NCBI GenBank assembly: GCA_910576325.1 | Contig: CAJTIM010000004.1 | Span: 124,001 to 188,000 of the forward strand | Source: Clostridia bacterium | GTDB lineage: Bacteria > Bacillota > Clostridia > Lachnospirales > Lachnospiraceae | Direction of reading: 5' to 3' | Length of the DNA: 64,000 nt | Part shown: piece after piece, positions 7,290-16,171 of the stretch | How the letters are laid out: every line of letters starts with the position of its first letter | Position numbering within the stretch: the stretch's first letter is position 1 | Position numbers and translations under genes: made by a program | The notes under the pieces: model-generated | The model's input: only the letters and a program-made list of their open reading frames with translations | Told to the model about the DNA's origin: nothing | Databases searched by the model: none

Positions 7290-9032
7290 ATGCTCAAAAC
7301 ACTAAAAAAATACATCGGCGAATACAAAAATATAGCAATATCAGCTCCTGTTTTCATAATCGTGGAGGTCATTCTGGAAATGATCATCCCCCGTCTGATG
7401 GCAAGCATCATCGACGACGGTCTCGGCACAGGAAATATGAGCTACGTGGTAAAGGTAGGACTGGTTATGCTGGCCGTATCCTTTGCCTCCCTGTTCTGCG
7501 GAGCTATGGCAGCGAAGCAGGCTTCTATCGCCTCCACCGGCTTTGCAAAAAATCTGCGGGAAGCCATGTACGGCCAGATACAGGAGTTTTCCTTCTCCAA
7601 CATTGACCGCTTCTCCACAGCCGGCCTGGTCACAAGACTGACCACAGACGTAACCAACGTACAGAATGCATTTCAGATGATTATGCGTATGTTCACCCGG
7701 GCGCCCATCACACTGATAACAGCGATGACGATGGCATTTCTCATCAATGCGCGCCTGGCCCTGGTATTCTTAGGCGCACTTATTTTCCTGGGCTGCGTGA
7801 TTATCTTCCTTATGGGAAAGGTAGGCCCCTACTTCCGGGAAATGTTTGAAAAATACGACGGACTCAATGCCAGCGTACAGGAAAACCTGACAAGTATCCG
7901 CGTGGTAAAAGCTTACGTCCGCGAGGATCACGAGACGGAAAAATTCAAGAAAGCTTCTCACGCCCTGTACCTCTGCTCCATCCGTGCGGAGAAGGTCATG
8001 GTCAGCATGATGCCTATTATGCAGTTCACAGTGTATACCTGTATTATTCTGCTCTCCTGGCTGGGCGCAAAGACCATTGTGGTAGGCGGCATGACCACCG
8101 GCGATCTGATGAGCATGTTCACCTACACCATGAACATTCTCATGAGCCTGATGATGATCGCAATGGTCACGGTAATGATCTCTATGGCAAAATCCTCCGC
8201 CGAGCGTATCTGCGGCGTCCTGGAGGAAAAGAGTGATCTGACGAGCAAAGAGGACGGGAAAGCGCAAAAAGAAGTAAAGGACGGCTCTATCTCCTTTGAA
8301 GACGTCTGCTTCAGCTACCACGGAGATAAGGAAAATCTCCACCTGTCCCACGTAAATCTGGAAATCCGCTCCGGTGAAACCATCGGAATCTTAGGCGGAA
8401 CCGGAAGCGCCAAGTCTACCCTGGTGCAGCTCATTCCCAGACTTTACGATGTGACAAGCGGGCGCGTAAAGGTAGGAGGACTGGATGTCCGGGAGTATGA
8501 TTTGGAGGCGCTGCGAAACGAGGTTTCAATGGTGCTTCAGAAAAATGTCCTGTTTTCCGGCACCATCAAGGAAAATCTCCGGTGGGGCGATAAGGAGGCA
8601 TCGGACGAGGAGCTTATCCGTGTCTGCGAGCTGGCCTGTGCGCATGAATTTATTGAAAAATTCCCCAAGCAGTACGACACTTACATCGAGCAGGGAGGTA
8701 CGAATGTGTCCGGCGGACAGAAGCAGCGTCTCTGTATCGCCAGGGCGTTGCTGAAAAAACCGAAGGTCTTGATTCTGGACGATTCCACCAGCGCGGTAGA
8801 CACTCACACCGACGCCATGATCCGCAAAGCATTCCGGGAGGAAATTCCCGATACCACCAAGCTGATCATTGCCCAGCGTGTATCCTCCGTGCAGGATGCG
8901 GATAAAATTATCGTATTAAATGACGGGCAGATCGACGGCGTCGGCACGCATAAGGAGCTTATGGAAAGCAATGCCATTTACCGCGAGGTATACGAATCTC
9001 AGCAGAAGGGAGGAGATGCAGATGAGCAGTAA
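7290..9032 (+). CDS. Heterodimeric ABC exporter, subunit with degenerate ATP site
   Basis: This is a half-transporter with six predicted membrane helices (residues 1-300) and one nucleotide-binding domain. Walker A is GGTGSAKST (369-377), with Ala in place of the usual Gly before Lys. The signature is VSGGQKQR (473-480). Walker B ends in LDDST, with Asp498 where the catalytic Glu normally stands. That substitution marks the degenerate site of heterodimeric exporters, and the partner gene, overlapping by 11 bases, has the normal Glu. Substrates of this class are usually drugs, peptides or lipids. Regulation by the upstream MarR is likely. Wobble bases are C-rich to about 8450, then shift to the pattern of neighbouring genes. 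Confidence 0.93.
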   Translation: MLKTLKKYIGEYKNIAISAPVFIIVEVILEMIIPRLMASIIDDGLGTGNMSYVVKVGLVMLAVSFASLFCGAMAAKQASIASTGFAKNLREAMYGQIQEFSFSNIDRFSTAGLVTRLTTDVTNVQNAFQMIMRMFTRAPITLITAMTMAFLINARLALVFLGALIFLGCVIIFLMGKVGPYFREMFEKYDGLNASVQENLTSIRVVKAYVREDHETEKFKKASHALYLCSIRAEKVMVSMMPIMQFTVYTCIILLSWLGAKTIVVGGMTTGDLMSMFTYTMNILMSLMMIAMVTVMISMAKSSAERICGVLEEKSDLTSKEDGKAQKEVKDGSISFEDVCFSYHGDKENLHLSHVNLEIRSGETIGILGGTGSAKSTLVQLIPRLYDVTSGRVKVGGLDVREYDLEALRNEVSMVLQKNVLFSGTIKENLRWGDKEASDEELIRVCELACAHEFIEKFPKQYDTYIEQGGTNVSGGQKQRLCIARALLKKPKVLILDDSTSAVDTHTDAMIRKAFREEIPDTTKLIIAQRVSSVQDADKIIVLNDGQIDGVGTHKELMESNAIYREVYESQQKGGDADEQ

Positions 9033-10950
9033 TCAGGCGAGAGGCCCAAGAGGTCCTATGGGACATGGAAAAGGAATGAAAAAAGGCCCCAAGGCCAAGA
9101 ATCCCGGGCGCACATTGAAGCGCCTCTTTGATCTGGTAGTAAAGGCATACCCCGTTCACTGTATCTTTGTGGTTGTGGGAATTGTGGTGGGCGTGCTGGC
9201 CAATGTTCGGGGAAATCTGTTTTTGCAGACCCTGATAGACGGCTATATAACGCCGCTGATTGGCTCCGATACACCGGATTTTACCCCTCTTTTAAAGGCA
9301 TTGTCCATGATGGCCCTTATTTATCTGACGGGAGCGGCTTCCACCTATCTCTATAACCGTCTGATGATTACGGTAGCTCAGGGGAGCCTTACGAGAATCC
9401 GAAATGATTTGTTTTCTCATATGGAAACCCTGTCCATCCCTTACTTTGATACTCATTCCCACGGGGACATTATGAGTATTTACACCAATGACACGGATAC
9501 CCTGCGGCAGCTTATCAGCCAGAGTATTCCTCAGCTTTTATCCTCCGGCATCACCATTGTCAGCGTATTTATTTCTATGGTGAGCCTAAGCCCTCACCTG
9601 ACGCTTCTGGTTGTGGTGATGATTGTGATTATGACCCAGGTGATTAAGCATATCGGCGGAAGGTCTGGCGCTTATTTTGTGGCGCAGCAGAAGGATTTGG
9701 GAGCGGTCAACGGCTATATCGAGGAAATGATGGAGGGACAGAAGGTAGTAAAGGTATTCTGCCACGAGGAGGAAGCCAAGCGGAAGTTTAAGGAGCTGAA
9801 CGATCAGCTGTTTGAAAGCGCAAGCAATGCCAATATTTACGCCAGTGTTTTAATGCCTGTTATGGCAAACATCGGAAATATCAGCTATGTGCTGACTACA
9901 ATGGTGGGGGCGCTTCTGGCAATCGGCGGCGTGGGCGGTCTGACTTTAGGCGGTCTGGCCTCGTTCCTGCAGCTGAACCGGAGCTTTACCCAGCCGATTA
10001 CCCAGGTAGCCCAGCAGTTTAACTCTATTATTATGGCGCTGGCCGGAGCGGAGCGTATCTTTGAGCTGATGGATGAGCCTTCCGAGCAGGACAGCGGCTA
10101 TGTGACGCTGGTCAATGCCCGTTATGAAAACGGGGAGCTTGTGGAGGTTCCCGAGCGTACCGGCGTCTGGGCCTGGAAGCATCCGCATCACGACGGAACC
10201 CTTACCTATACGGAGGTGAAGGGGGATGTGGTTATGGATGGCGTGGACTTTGGCTATACGGAGGAAAAAATGGTGCTCCACGATATCAAGCTCTTTGCAA
10301 AGCCCGGCCAGAAGGTGGCATTTGTGGGAGCCACGGGAGCAGGCAAGACGACCATAACCAATCTGATCAACCGTTTTTACGATATCCAGGATGGAAAGAT
10401 ACGGTATGACGGGATTAATATCAATAAGATCCGTAAGTCGGATCTGCGCCGCTCCCTTGGTATGGTGCTTCAGGACAGCCATTTGTTCACTGGCACCGTG
10501 GCGGACAATATCCGTTATGGAAAACTGGACGCCACGGATATGGAGGTGAAGGGCGCGGCTATGCTGGCCGGAGCGGATACCTTTATCCGCCATCTGCCCC
10601 AGGGCTATGACACGATGATTTCCGGCGACGGAGCCAACTTGTCACAGGGGCAGCGTCAGCTTCTGACGATAGCGAGGGCGGCCATTGCCGATCCGCCGGT
10701 TTTGATTCTTGACGAGGCCACCTCCAGTATTGATACCCGGACGGAGGTTATTGTTCAGAGGGGTATGGACAGTCTGATGACGGGCAGGACGGTGTTTGTG
10801 ATTGCCCACAGGCTTTCTACGGTGCAAAATTCCGATGTGATTATGGTTCTGGAGCAGGGGCGGATTATAGAGCGCGGAACGCATGAAGATTTGATTGCGG
10901 AACGCGGGAAGTATTATCAGCTTTATACGGGAGCTTTTGAGTTGTCTTAA
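9022..10950 (+). CDS. Heterodimeric ABC exporter, catalytically competent subunit
   Basis: This 642-residue partner half-transporter has a basic Gly/Lys-rich N-terminus (1-30), six membrane helices (about 40-345) and a nucleotide-binding domain. Walker A is GATGAGKT (436-443), the signature is LSQGQ (540-544) and Walker B VLILDE has the catalytic Glu565. An insertion of roughly 40 residues (356-400, with GVWAWKHPHHDG) lies between the membrane and ATPase parts, as in many members of this subgroup. The start is set at 9022 because GGGAGGAG (9008-9015) is well spaced to it; an ATG at 9016 touches the site. It overlaps the end of the first subunit, which indicates coupled translation. Confidence 0.93.
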   Translation: MSSNQARGPRGPMGHGKGMKKGPKAKNPGRTLKRLFDLVVKAYPVHCIFVVVGIVVGVLANVRGNLFLQTLIDGYITPLIGSDTPDFTPLLKALSMMALIYLTGAASTYLYNRLMITVAQGSLTRIRNDLFSHMETLSIPYFDTHSHGDIMSIYTNDTDTLRQLISQSIPQLLSSGITIVSVFISMVSLSPHLTLLVVVMIVIMTQVIKHIGGRSGAYFVAQQKDLGAVNGYIEEMMEGQKVVKVFCHEEEAKRKFKELNDQLFESASNANIYASVLMPVMANIGNISYVLTTMVGALLAIGGVGGLTLGGLASFLQLNRSFTQPITQVAQQFNSIIMALAGAERIFELMDEPSEQDSGYVTLVNARYENGELVEVPERTGVWAWKHPHHDGTLTYTEVKGDVVMDGVDFGYTEEKMVLHDIKLFAKPGQKVAFVGATGAGKTTITNLINRFYDIQDGKIRYDGININKIRKSDLRRSLGMVLQDSHLFTGTVADNIRYGKLDATDMEVKGAAMLAGADTFIRHLPQGYDTMISGDGANLSQGQRQLLTIARAAIADPPVLILDEATSSIDTRTEVIVQRGMDSLMTGRTVFVIAHRLSTVQNSDVIMVLEQGRIIERGTHEDLIAERGKYYQLYTGAFELS

Positions 10951-11049
10951 AAATTTGAAAAATTACTGCAAAAATAGTTTCTGTTTCTGAATAAAAGTCT
11001 TGTAAATGGCTCATAATGGTAGCAAAGAGCAAGAAAGGAGACTTTTATT

Positions 11050-11427
11050 ATGAAAATGTTCAGAAAGTACACGGCCGGGGCGCTGCTTTTGGTGATGATT
11101 CTGGTGATCGCGGCTTGTGGAAATTCCGACAACAACGCTGCGGATACACCGGGGAATGACACAACGAATGAGGGAACGACGAATGGGACCAATGGTACAA
11201 CGAACGGGACCAACAACGGGACGACCAATGGTACAACCAATGGCACAACCAATGGTACTGTGAATGACGGTACTACGAACGGTACGAACGGCGACGGGGT
11301 TGTGGATGATCTTGGTGATGACGTAATGGATGGCGTGGATGATGTTGTGAACGGTGTTGAGGATGCGGTGGACGATGTGACCGGAAACGGGAATACGACT
11401 ACCAATGGCGGGACTGTGAATCCTTAG
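11050..11427 (+). CDS. Small low-complexity lipoprotein
   Basis: This 125-residue secreted protein has a signal peptide and a lipobox ending in Cys23 (LVIAAC). About 60 residues of Asn/Thr/Gly repeats built on TNGT units follow. The C-terminal part is acidic and Asp/Val-rich (GVVDDLGDDVMDGVDD). There is no enzyme-like domain. Anchored by lipid outside the cell, it may be a flexible spacer or wall-associated protein; the function is unknown. The 12-bp-like repeats at DNA level could change length by slippage. AAGGAG precedes the ATG by about 11 bases. It follows the exporter genes but probably has its own promoter. Confidence 0.75.
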   Translation: MKMFRKYTAGALLLVMILVIAACGNSDNNAADTPGNDTTNEGTTNGTNGTTNGTNNGTTNGTTNGTTNGTVNDGTTNGTNGDGVVDDLGDDVMDGVDDVVNGVEDAVDDVTGNGNTTTNGGTVNP

Positions 11428-11494
11428 GTGAAGATTGAAGTTTTATCTGGCGGAGGGCTTTTTGGCTTTCCGCCGGATGTTTTTGGGGACGGAC

Positions 11495-11714
11495 GCTGCT
11501 GTGACTGCGACAAAAGAAGCCCTATGAATTTTCCATATCCGTGTTCGGACGGTTCACGTATACTCCGTCTGCTCCGGACGGACATTGCTTTTCGGGTTTT
11601 GGGTGCGGTGGTGTTTTTTGCAATGTTCGCCCGGCTCAGACGGAGTGTACGTGAACAGCCGGACACATGATATTGGAAAATTCATAGGGCTTCTTTTGCG
11701 GCAGTCACAGCAGC
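11495..11714. repeat. Large imperfect palindrome, copy A
   Basis: The left arm (11495-11587) is an inverted repeat of the right arm (11620-11714), about 88 percent identical by eye over more than 90 bases, with a loop of about 32 bases. Blocks such as CAAAAGAAGCC, TTTTCCA, GTTCACGTA and TCCGTCTG are mirrored in the other arm. A second copy lies at 36764-36974. Both strands show open frames here only because the sequence is palindromic. Confidence 0.85.
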
Positions 11715-11785
11715 TGGTTTTTGGTGTCGGAGTTGTGAAGGGGGTATTTTGGGAAAAGGGTTGGGAAAAATACATAAATGTTTGG

Positions 11786-11814
11786 TTGCAGGTGGGGGAG
11801 AAATGAGGTATACT
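11786..11814 (+). promoter_or_regulatory. Predicted promoter of asnS
   Basis: TTGCAG (11786-11791), 17 bases, then TATACT (11809-11814). The 120-base leader to asnS has no T-box-like specifier or TGGNACCGCG sequence. Confidence 0.55.
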
Positions 11815-11935
11815 ATCGTAAATGGCAAAATATGTGTGGTGTTTTTGATTGCTGTTTTTGATGCGGTGTCTTTTGCGGAGGAGTTTGGTGAGGGATATTG
11901 CGGGATTAGATTAAGAGTATAGAGGGGATTGAATT

Positions 11936-13327
11936 ATGAACTTTATTACGGTGAAAGAGTTGTATAAGAACAGTGAGGCTTATCTGGATAAGGAGATTGA
12001 GGCCGTAGGATGGGTGAGGAGCAACCGGGGGTCCAAGGCTTTTGGGTTTTTGGTGATTAATGACGGGTCTTATTTTAATACGCTGCAGGTGGTTTATCAT
12101 GATACGATGGAGAATTTTGCGGAGATCTCTAAGCTGAATGTGGGGGCGGCGGTGATTGTGAAGGGGAAGCTGGTGGCTACTCCGGAGGCGAAGCAGCCCT
12201 TTGAGATTCAGGCGGACTCGGTGATGGTGGAGGGTGACTCTGCGCCGGATTATCCTTTGCAGAAGAAGCGTCATTCTTTTGAGTATTTGAGGACAATCTC
12301 GCATCTAAGGCCGCGGACGAACACGTTTCAGGCGGTGTTCCGGGTGAGATCGCTGGTTGCTTATGCGATTCATCGGTTTTTTCAGGAGCAGGGGTTTGTG
12401 TATGTGCATACGCCGCTGATTACGGGAAGTGACTGTGAGGGCGCCGGGGAGATGTTCCGGGTGACCACGCTTGATCCGAAGAATCCGCCGCTGACGGATG
12501 AGGGGGCTGTGGATTACAGCCGGGATTTCTTTGGGAAGGAGACGAATCTTACGGTGAGCGGGCAGCTGAACGGGGAGACGTATGCCTGTGCTTTTCGGAA
12601 TATTTATACGTTTGGTCCTACCTTTCGGGCGGAAAATTCCAATACGACACGCCATGCGGCGGAGTTTTGGATGATTGAGCCGGAGATGGCCTTTGCGGAT
12701 CTGGATGATAATATGGAGATTGCGGAGGCTATGCTGAAGTATGTGATTCAGTATGTGCTGGATGAGGCTCCGGAGGAGATGGATTTCTTTAATCAGTTTG
12801 TGGACAAGGGGCTTCTGGAACGGCTGAAGGGTGTGCTGAACTCGGAGTTCGGGCGTGTGACTTATACGGAGGCTGTTGAGATTCTGGAGAAGAATAATGA
12901 TAAGTTTGATTATAAGGTGAGCTGGGGATGTGATCTGCAGACGGAGCATGAGCGGTATCTGACGGAAGAGGTGTTTAAGCGGCCGGTGTTTGTGACGGAC
13001 TATCCGAAGGAGATTAAGGCTTTTTATATGAAGCAGAATGAGGATGGGAAGACTGTGGCGGCTATGGATTGTCTGGTTCCCGGAATCGGCGAGATCATTG
13101 GAGGGAGCCAGAGAGAGGATGATTATGAGAAGCTTGTGACCAGGATGCGTGAGCTTGAGCTTAATGAGGCGGATTATGGGTTCTATCTGGATCTCAGGAA
13201 ATACGGATCTGTGCGTCACTCCGGGTTTGGGCTTGGGTTTGAGCGGTGCGTGATGTATCTGACGGGGATGGGGAATATCCGGGATGTGATTCCGTTCCCG
13301 CGGACAGTGAATAACTGCGAATTGTAA
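11936..13327 (+). CDS. asnS: Asparaginyl-tRNA synthetase
   Basis: This class II enzyme charges tRNA-Asn with asparagine. The 463-residue protein has an N-terminal anticodon-binding OB fold (about 1-110), motif 2 in [20 protein letters not shown] (about 220-239) and motif 3 in [16 protein letters not shown] near the C-terminus. The last residues PRTVNNCEL are typical of AsnRS and distinguish it from AspRS. Codons strongly favour G and T at third positions. A rho-independent terminator follows, so the gene is probably transcribed alone. Confidence 0.96.
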   Translation: MNFITVKELYKNSEAYLDKEIEAVGWVRSNRGSKAFGFLVINDGSYFNTLQVVYHDTMENFAEISKLNVGAAVIVKGKLVATPEAKQPFEIQADSVMVEGDSAPDYPLQKKRHSFEYLRTISHLRPRTNTFQAVFRVRSLVAYAIHRFFQEQGFVYVHTPLITGSDCEGAGEMFRVTTLDPKNPPLTDEGAVDYSRDFFGKETNLTVSGQLNGETYACAFRNIYTFGPTFRAENSNTTRHAAEFWMIEPEMAFADLDDNMEIAEAMLKYVIQYVLDEAPEEMDFFNQFVDKGLLERLKGVLNSEFGRVTYTEAVEILEKNNDKFDYKVSWGCDLQTEHERYLTEEVFKRPVFVTDYPKEIKAFYMKQNEDGKTVAAMDCLVPGIGEIIGGSQREDDYEKLVTRMRELELNEADYGFYLDLRKYGSVRHSGFGLGFERCVMYLTGMGNIRDVIPFPRTVNNCEL

Positions 13328-13351
13328 AGGAATAGTAAATGATGTAAGGAT

Positions 13352-13396
13352 AAGCCGCAGTCAAGGGAGATTTAAGAACTTGGCTGCGGTTTGCTT
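13352..13396 (+). terminator. Terminator of asnS
   Basis: AAGCCGCAGTCAAG (13352-13365) pairs with CTTGGCTGCGG (13379-13389) with one mismatch, and TTTGCTTT follows. Confidence 0.75.
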
Positions 13397-13439
13397 TGGG
13401 GATGGACTTAAAGTATAAATTTCATCCCCGTGGGGCGGA

Positions 13440-13473
13440 TTGTTTTTCTTTTTTGCTTATGGTACAATGTACC
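13440..13473 (+). promoter_or_regulatory. Predicted promoter and small palindrome of the CsoR gene
   Basis: TTGTTT (13440-13445), 17 bases and TACAAT (13463-13468). The -10 box sits inside the palindrome GGTACAATGTACC (13461-13473), a possible operator. The following leader is about 130 bases. Confidence 0.5.
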
Positions 13474-13600
13474 CGGCGACAATGCGCAGTGTAAAAATAG
13501 GCAGGGACAAACCGGCTGTTGACAGGAAAGCCGGAGGTATTGAATAAGCGCTGCGGGACAAAGAAGCTGCCGATTAAACAGAGAGAAGAGAGATAAGAGG

Positions 13601-13984
13601 ATGAGCGAAAAGCATACACATATTGCAGAAGACGGAACTGTATACACGCATGTGCATGAACATACGGAGAAACATTCCCACAAGCATGAGCAGGAACACG
13701 GCCATGCCCACATGCATACCCACACCCATCAAAATACAAAGGCCGTATTAAACCGCCTCTCCCGGGCCATTGGGCATATGGAATCTGTGAAGCGCATGGT
13801 GGAGGAGGGCCGGGACTGCAGCGAGGTTTTGGTGCAGCTCTCCGCAGTAAAAGCCGCCATCAACAATACGGCCAAGGTAATCTTAAAGGATCACATCGAA
13901 CACTGTCTCGTGGACGCGGTAGAGTGCGGAGATCACGAGGCCATTGAGGAGCTTACGGGTGCGATTGATCGGTTTATGAAGTAG
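13601..13984 (+). CDS. CsoR/RcnR-family metal-sensing repressor with His-rich N-terminal extension
   Basis: This 127-residue DUF156 repressor is predicted to bind DNA until a metal ion or electrophile releases it. Residues 46-127 form the all-helical core. The core has the Cu(I)-sensor ligand set Cys73, His98 and Cys102, with exactly the spacing of CsoR (25 and 29). The first 43 residues contain 14 histidines in HxH-type runs, an extension absent from ordinary CsoR and able to bind several metal ions. No copper ATPase, nickel exporter or chaperone is next to it, so its target lies elsewhere or is itself. Whether copper, nickel, cobalt or zinc is sensed cannot be read from sequence. Confidence 0.85.
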   Translation: MSEKHTHIAEDGTVYTHVHEHTEKHSHKHEQEHGHAHMHTHTHQNTKAVLNRLSRAIGHMESVKRMVEEGRDCSEVLVQLSAVKAAINNTAKVILKDHIEHCLVDAVECGDHEAIEELTGAIDRFMK

Positions 13985-14534
13985 ATTTGGCAGAATTACG
14001 GTATTCCGTAGGTGTAAATCCCGTAAACTTTTAAAAATTTCGGATAAAGCTCTGCTGATGGTTAAAACCCACGGCAGCCGAAATCTCCTCCAGAGTCATT
14101 TTTGTGGTACGGAGCAGTTCTTTGGCATAGTGAATGCGGACGGAGGACAGGTAAGTAATAATATCATAATTTATTTCTTTCTTAAATAATTTGCTGGTAT
14201 GGGCGGGGCTGCATCCAATCTTTGCAGCCATATCTTCCAGCGAGAGGTCCTGATGATAATTCTCCTGAATCCAGGAAATCAGGCCGTCAATTTTCAATTT
14301 CCCTTTATTGGCGCTTACGGCCGAGACAGAATGGCATATATTTTCCACAAAGGGCAGAAGAAACTGGCCGAAATCATGTACGTGAGTTAGATGTTCCGTC
14401 TGTCCTTTTGCGGATTCCAGTTCCGGGGCGCAGCCGGCCAGGACCACAGGCATTTCTTCGGAGGTAATGATGCTTACGAAGGCAATGATCGGCGGGCGCT
14501 CTTCTTCCTCCATGGCGCATGCTTTGAAAGGCAT
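13974..14534 (-). pseudogene. AraC family regulator remnant interrupted by an in-frame stop
   Basis: The visible frame (14031-14534, 167 residues) has a short piece of a sensor domain, then both AraC helix-turn-helix units (DLSLEDMAAKIGCSPAHTSK and MTLEEISAAVGFNHQQSF). It stops with TAA at 14031-14033, just where the family continues. The same frame then reads KFTGFTPTEYRN and ends at 13974, so one AAA-to-TAA change would explain the break. The N-terminal sensor domain is also mostly missing. The gene is therefore truncated at both ends and probably inactive, although a product ending after the second recognition helix could still exist. Confidence 0.75.
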
Positions 14535-14676
14535 CCTTATGAAAGAAATTGGAAAGCCGGAAAATGAACAAGGGCTGCTGCAGAGTGCTTCAGCTCACTG
14601 TCCAAACCAAAAAAAGAAAGTGTAGAGGCCGAATTTTTCGGTTTTGATTTGTCAAGGTAGCAGAGTTTAAGCTAAG

Positions 14677-14707
14677 GGGATGCTGCAGATTATGCCAGCA
14701 TCCCTTT
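14677..14707. terminator. Hairpin between the AraC remnant and the peptidoglycan-binding gene
   Basis: GGGATGCTG (14677-14685) pairs perfectly with CAGCATCCC (14695-14703), and TTTT follows on the + strand. On the - strand, where the gene ending at 14724 is transcribed, the hairpin follows the stop by about 20 bases but the T-tract is poor. Confidence 0.6.
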
Positions 14708-14723
14708 TCGTACTTCTGCTGAT

Positions 14724-15992
14724 TTAAGGATTCAGCTCCGCAATTCTGGATACGCCTACAAATATTTCTGAGATTTTATACCAGGTAGGATAATCCACCA
14801 CACCGGTAGCCGGAAGGCCGAAAATAGACTGGAAGGTCCGAACGGCTTCTTCCGTGGCCGGGCCGAAGATCCCGTCCTGTGCTATTACGGGCATTGCCGG
14901 ATAAGCCTGTGCAATGCGGTTTAACTGTTCCTGCATCTGCAGAACCTTCTGTCCCCGGGAGCCTACCGTCAGATCGGAACCGGGCCAGGAGTAGGGGACG
15001 CCGGAGATCTCTTCCGCGTTGTTGATATAAATACTGTTTCCATAGTAATTACGGAGAATTTCAATTGCAGAATAGCCCTGCTCTCCCAGATATTGGCTTC
15101 CCCATTGACTCATCCAATTGGGGCAGGTGATACGCTGTCCGTCGCAGTATTGGGTGAGGATGGGCTGTTTCACATTGGGCCGGGACAGATAATTTCCGAA
15201 CATTTCATCCACAATCCGGGAGATATTTTCAAAGATATTTCTGCCGTTGATCCATTTGTGGTCAAAGGCGGTGGAGGAGGTGATGGTGAAATCGTATCCT
15301 TTATTGCGATACCACTCCGTATACACACGATTTAGGGTAAAGGACATAATTGCCAGAATATTCGCCCGGATCGCCGCGTCGCTCCAGGTTGCGTAGATTT
15401 CGCTGGAGGCCACATTTTTGATATAATCCTTATACCGCACCCAGTAATTAACGGCGGAGCTGTCAGTGGGAACGCCGTCGTGTACAATCACATATTCCGG
15501 AACAACCACCCGGCTTAGAACGATCTCGCCTGTCTCGTTTATAGGCTTTATTTCTGCCTCTGCGATTTTTGGGGGATAATCTCCGAACAGGGTGTGCGCG
15601 GGAATGACAAAGCGCTCATACTCCTGTCCTTCCTGAACGGGAAGCATCTGAATATTCTGCAGGGCGGTAACCTCGGGGAGAATTTCCGCTCCGGCTACCT
15701 CCACAGGCTCATAGCCCGGAGCTGTTACTTCTATAGTGTATTCGGAATAGGGCTGCTGCTCACTGGGTTCCACGCTGTATTCCAAAGGGGGAGCGGAAAG
15801 CTCCAGAGTTTCCGTCTGGCCGGAGGCGTTGGTGGTAACTTCCTCCAGTTCCCGCTCCGGTTCTCCCGTATAGTAAATAGCTACTTTTGCCCCTGAGATG
15901 GGCGTTGCTCCAAGAGCGGATGTAACATTGATTTGCAGACGGCCTTTATCAGCGGCTTCTGTCTGTGCGGCTTTTATGGGACATTCGTGCAT
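14724..15992 (-). CDS. SpoIID-like protein with peptidoglycan-binding domain
   Basis: The 422-residue protein has three parts. An N-terminal beta-rich, carboxypeptidase-regulatory-like domain (about 15-120, INVTSALGATPISGAKVAIYYTGE) comes first. The middle region resembles SpoIID/LytB, ending with the family pattern MSQWGSQYLGEQGYSAIEILRNYYG (about residues 298-322). A C-terminal PG_binding_1 domain (about 345-412, VLQMQEQLNRIAQ and DGIFGPATEEAVRTFQ) completes it. SpoIID proteins are lytic transglycosylases of spore engulfment. No signal peptide or membrane helix is visible, so secretion, if any, is unusual; a role inside the mother cell or in spore coat layers is possible. The start has TGAGGAA upstream. 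Confidence 0.75.
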   Translation of the reverse strand: MHECPIKAAQTEAADKGRLQINVTSALGATPISGAKVAIYYTGEPERELEEVTTNASGQTETLELSAPPLEYSVEPSEQQPYSEYTIEVTAPGYEPVEVAGAEILPEVTALQNIQMLPVQEGQEYERFVIPAHTLFGDYPPKIAEAEIKPINETGEIVLSRVVVPEYVIVHDGVPTDSSAVNYWVRYKDYIKNVASSEIYATWSDAAIRANILAIMSFTLNRVYTEWYRNKGYDFTITSSTAFDHKWINGRNIFENISRIVDEMFGNYLSRPNVKQPILTQYCDGQRITCPNWMSQWGSQYLGEQGYSAIEILRNYYGNSIYINNAEEISGVPYSWPGSDLTVGSRGQKVLQMQEQLNRIAQAYPAMPVIAQDGIFGPATEEAVRTFQSIFGLPATGVVDYPTWYKISEIFVGVSRIAELNP

Positions 15993-16053
15993 AAAAATTC
16001 CTCATAGTAATTTGTTCTTGTTACAGTTTATGCGGAGCGGCTTATTTCGTTAC

Positions 16054-16082
16054 TTGTGCCTTTGCGGAAAATATAGTATAAT
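16054..16082 (+). promoter_or_regulatory. Predicted promoter of hisA
   Basis: TTGTGC (16054-16059), 17 bases, and a consensus TATAAT (16077-16082). Confidence 0.6.
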
Positions 16083-16171
16083 TAGCCGGCACATCGAATG
16101 AAAATGATAATAAAGCCGGTTATAAATGCGGCAGTACATAGGACGGACATACAAAAAGGAGGGAGTTTCCC

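Noticed and set aside
11428..11806. Overlapping small open frames on both strands
   Set aside because: They lie in the large palindrome, so both strands give similar translations. This reflects the repeat and not genes.
11815..11935. T-box leader for asnS
   Set aside because: No specifier loop, no TGGNACCGCG-like antiterminator and no terminator hairpin were found.
12305..13219. Antisense open frame opposite asnS (about 304 codons)
   Set aside because: The G-rich codons of asnS suppress stops on the other strand. The translation has no domain-like pattern.
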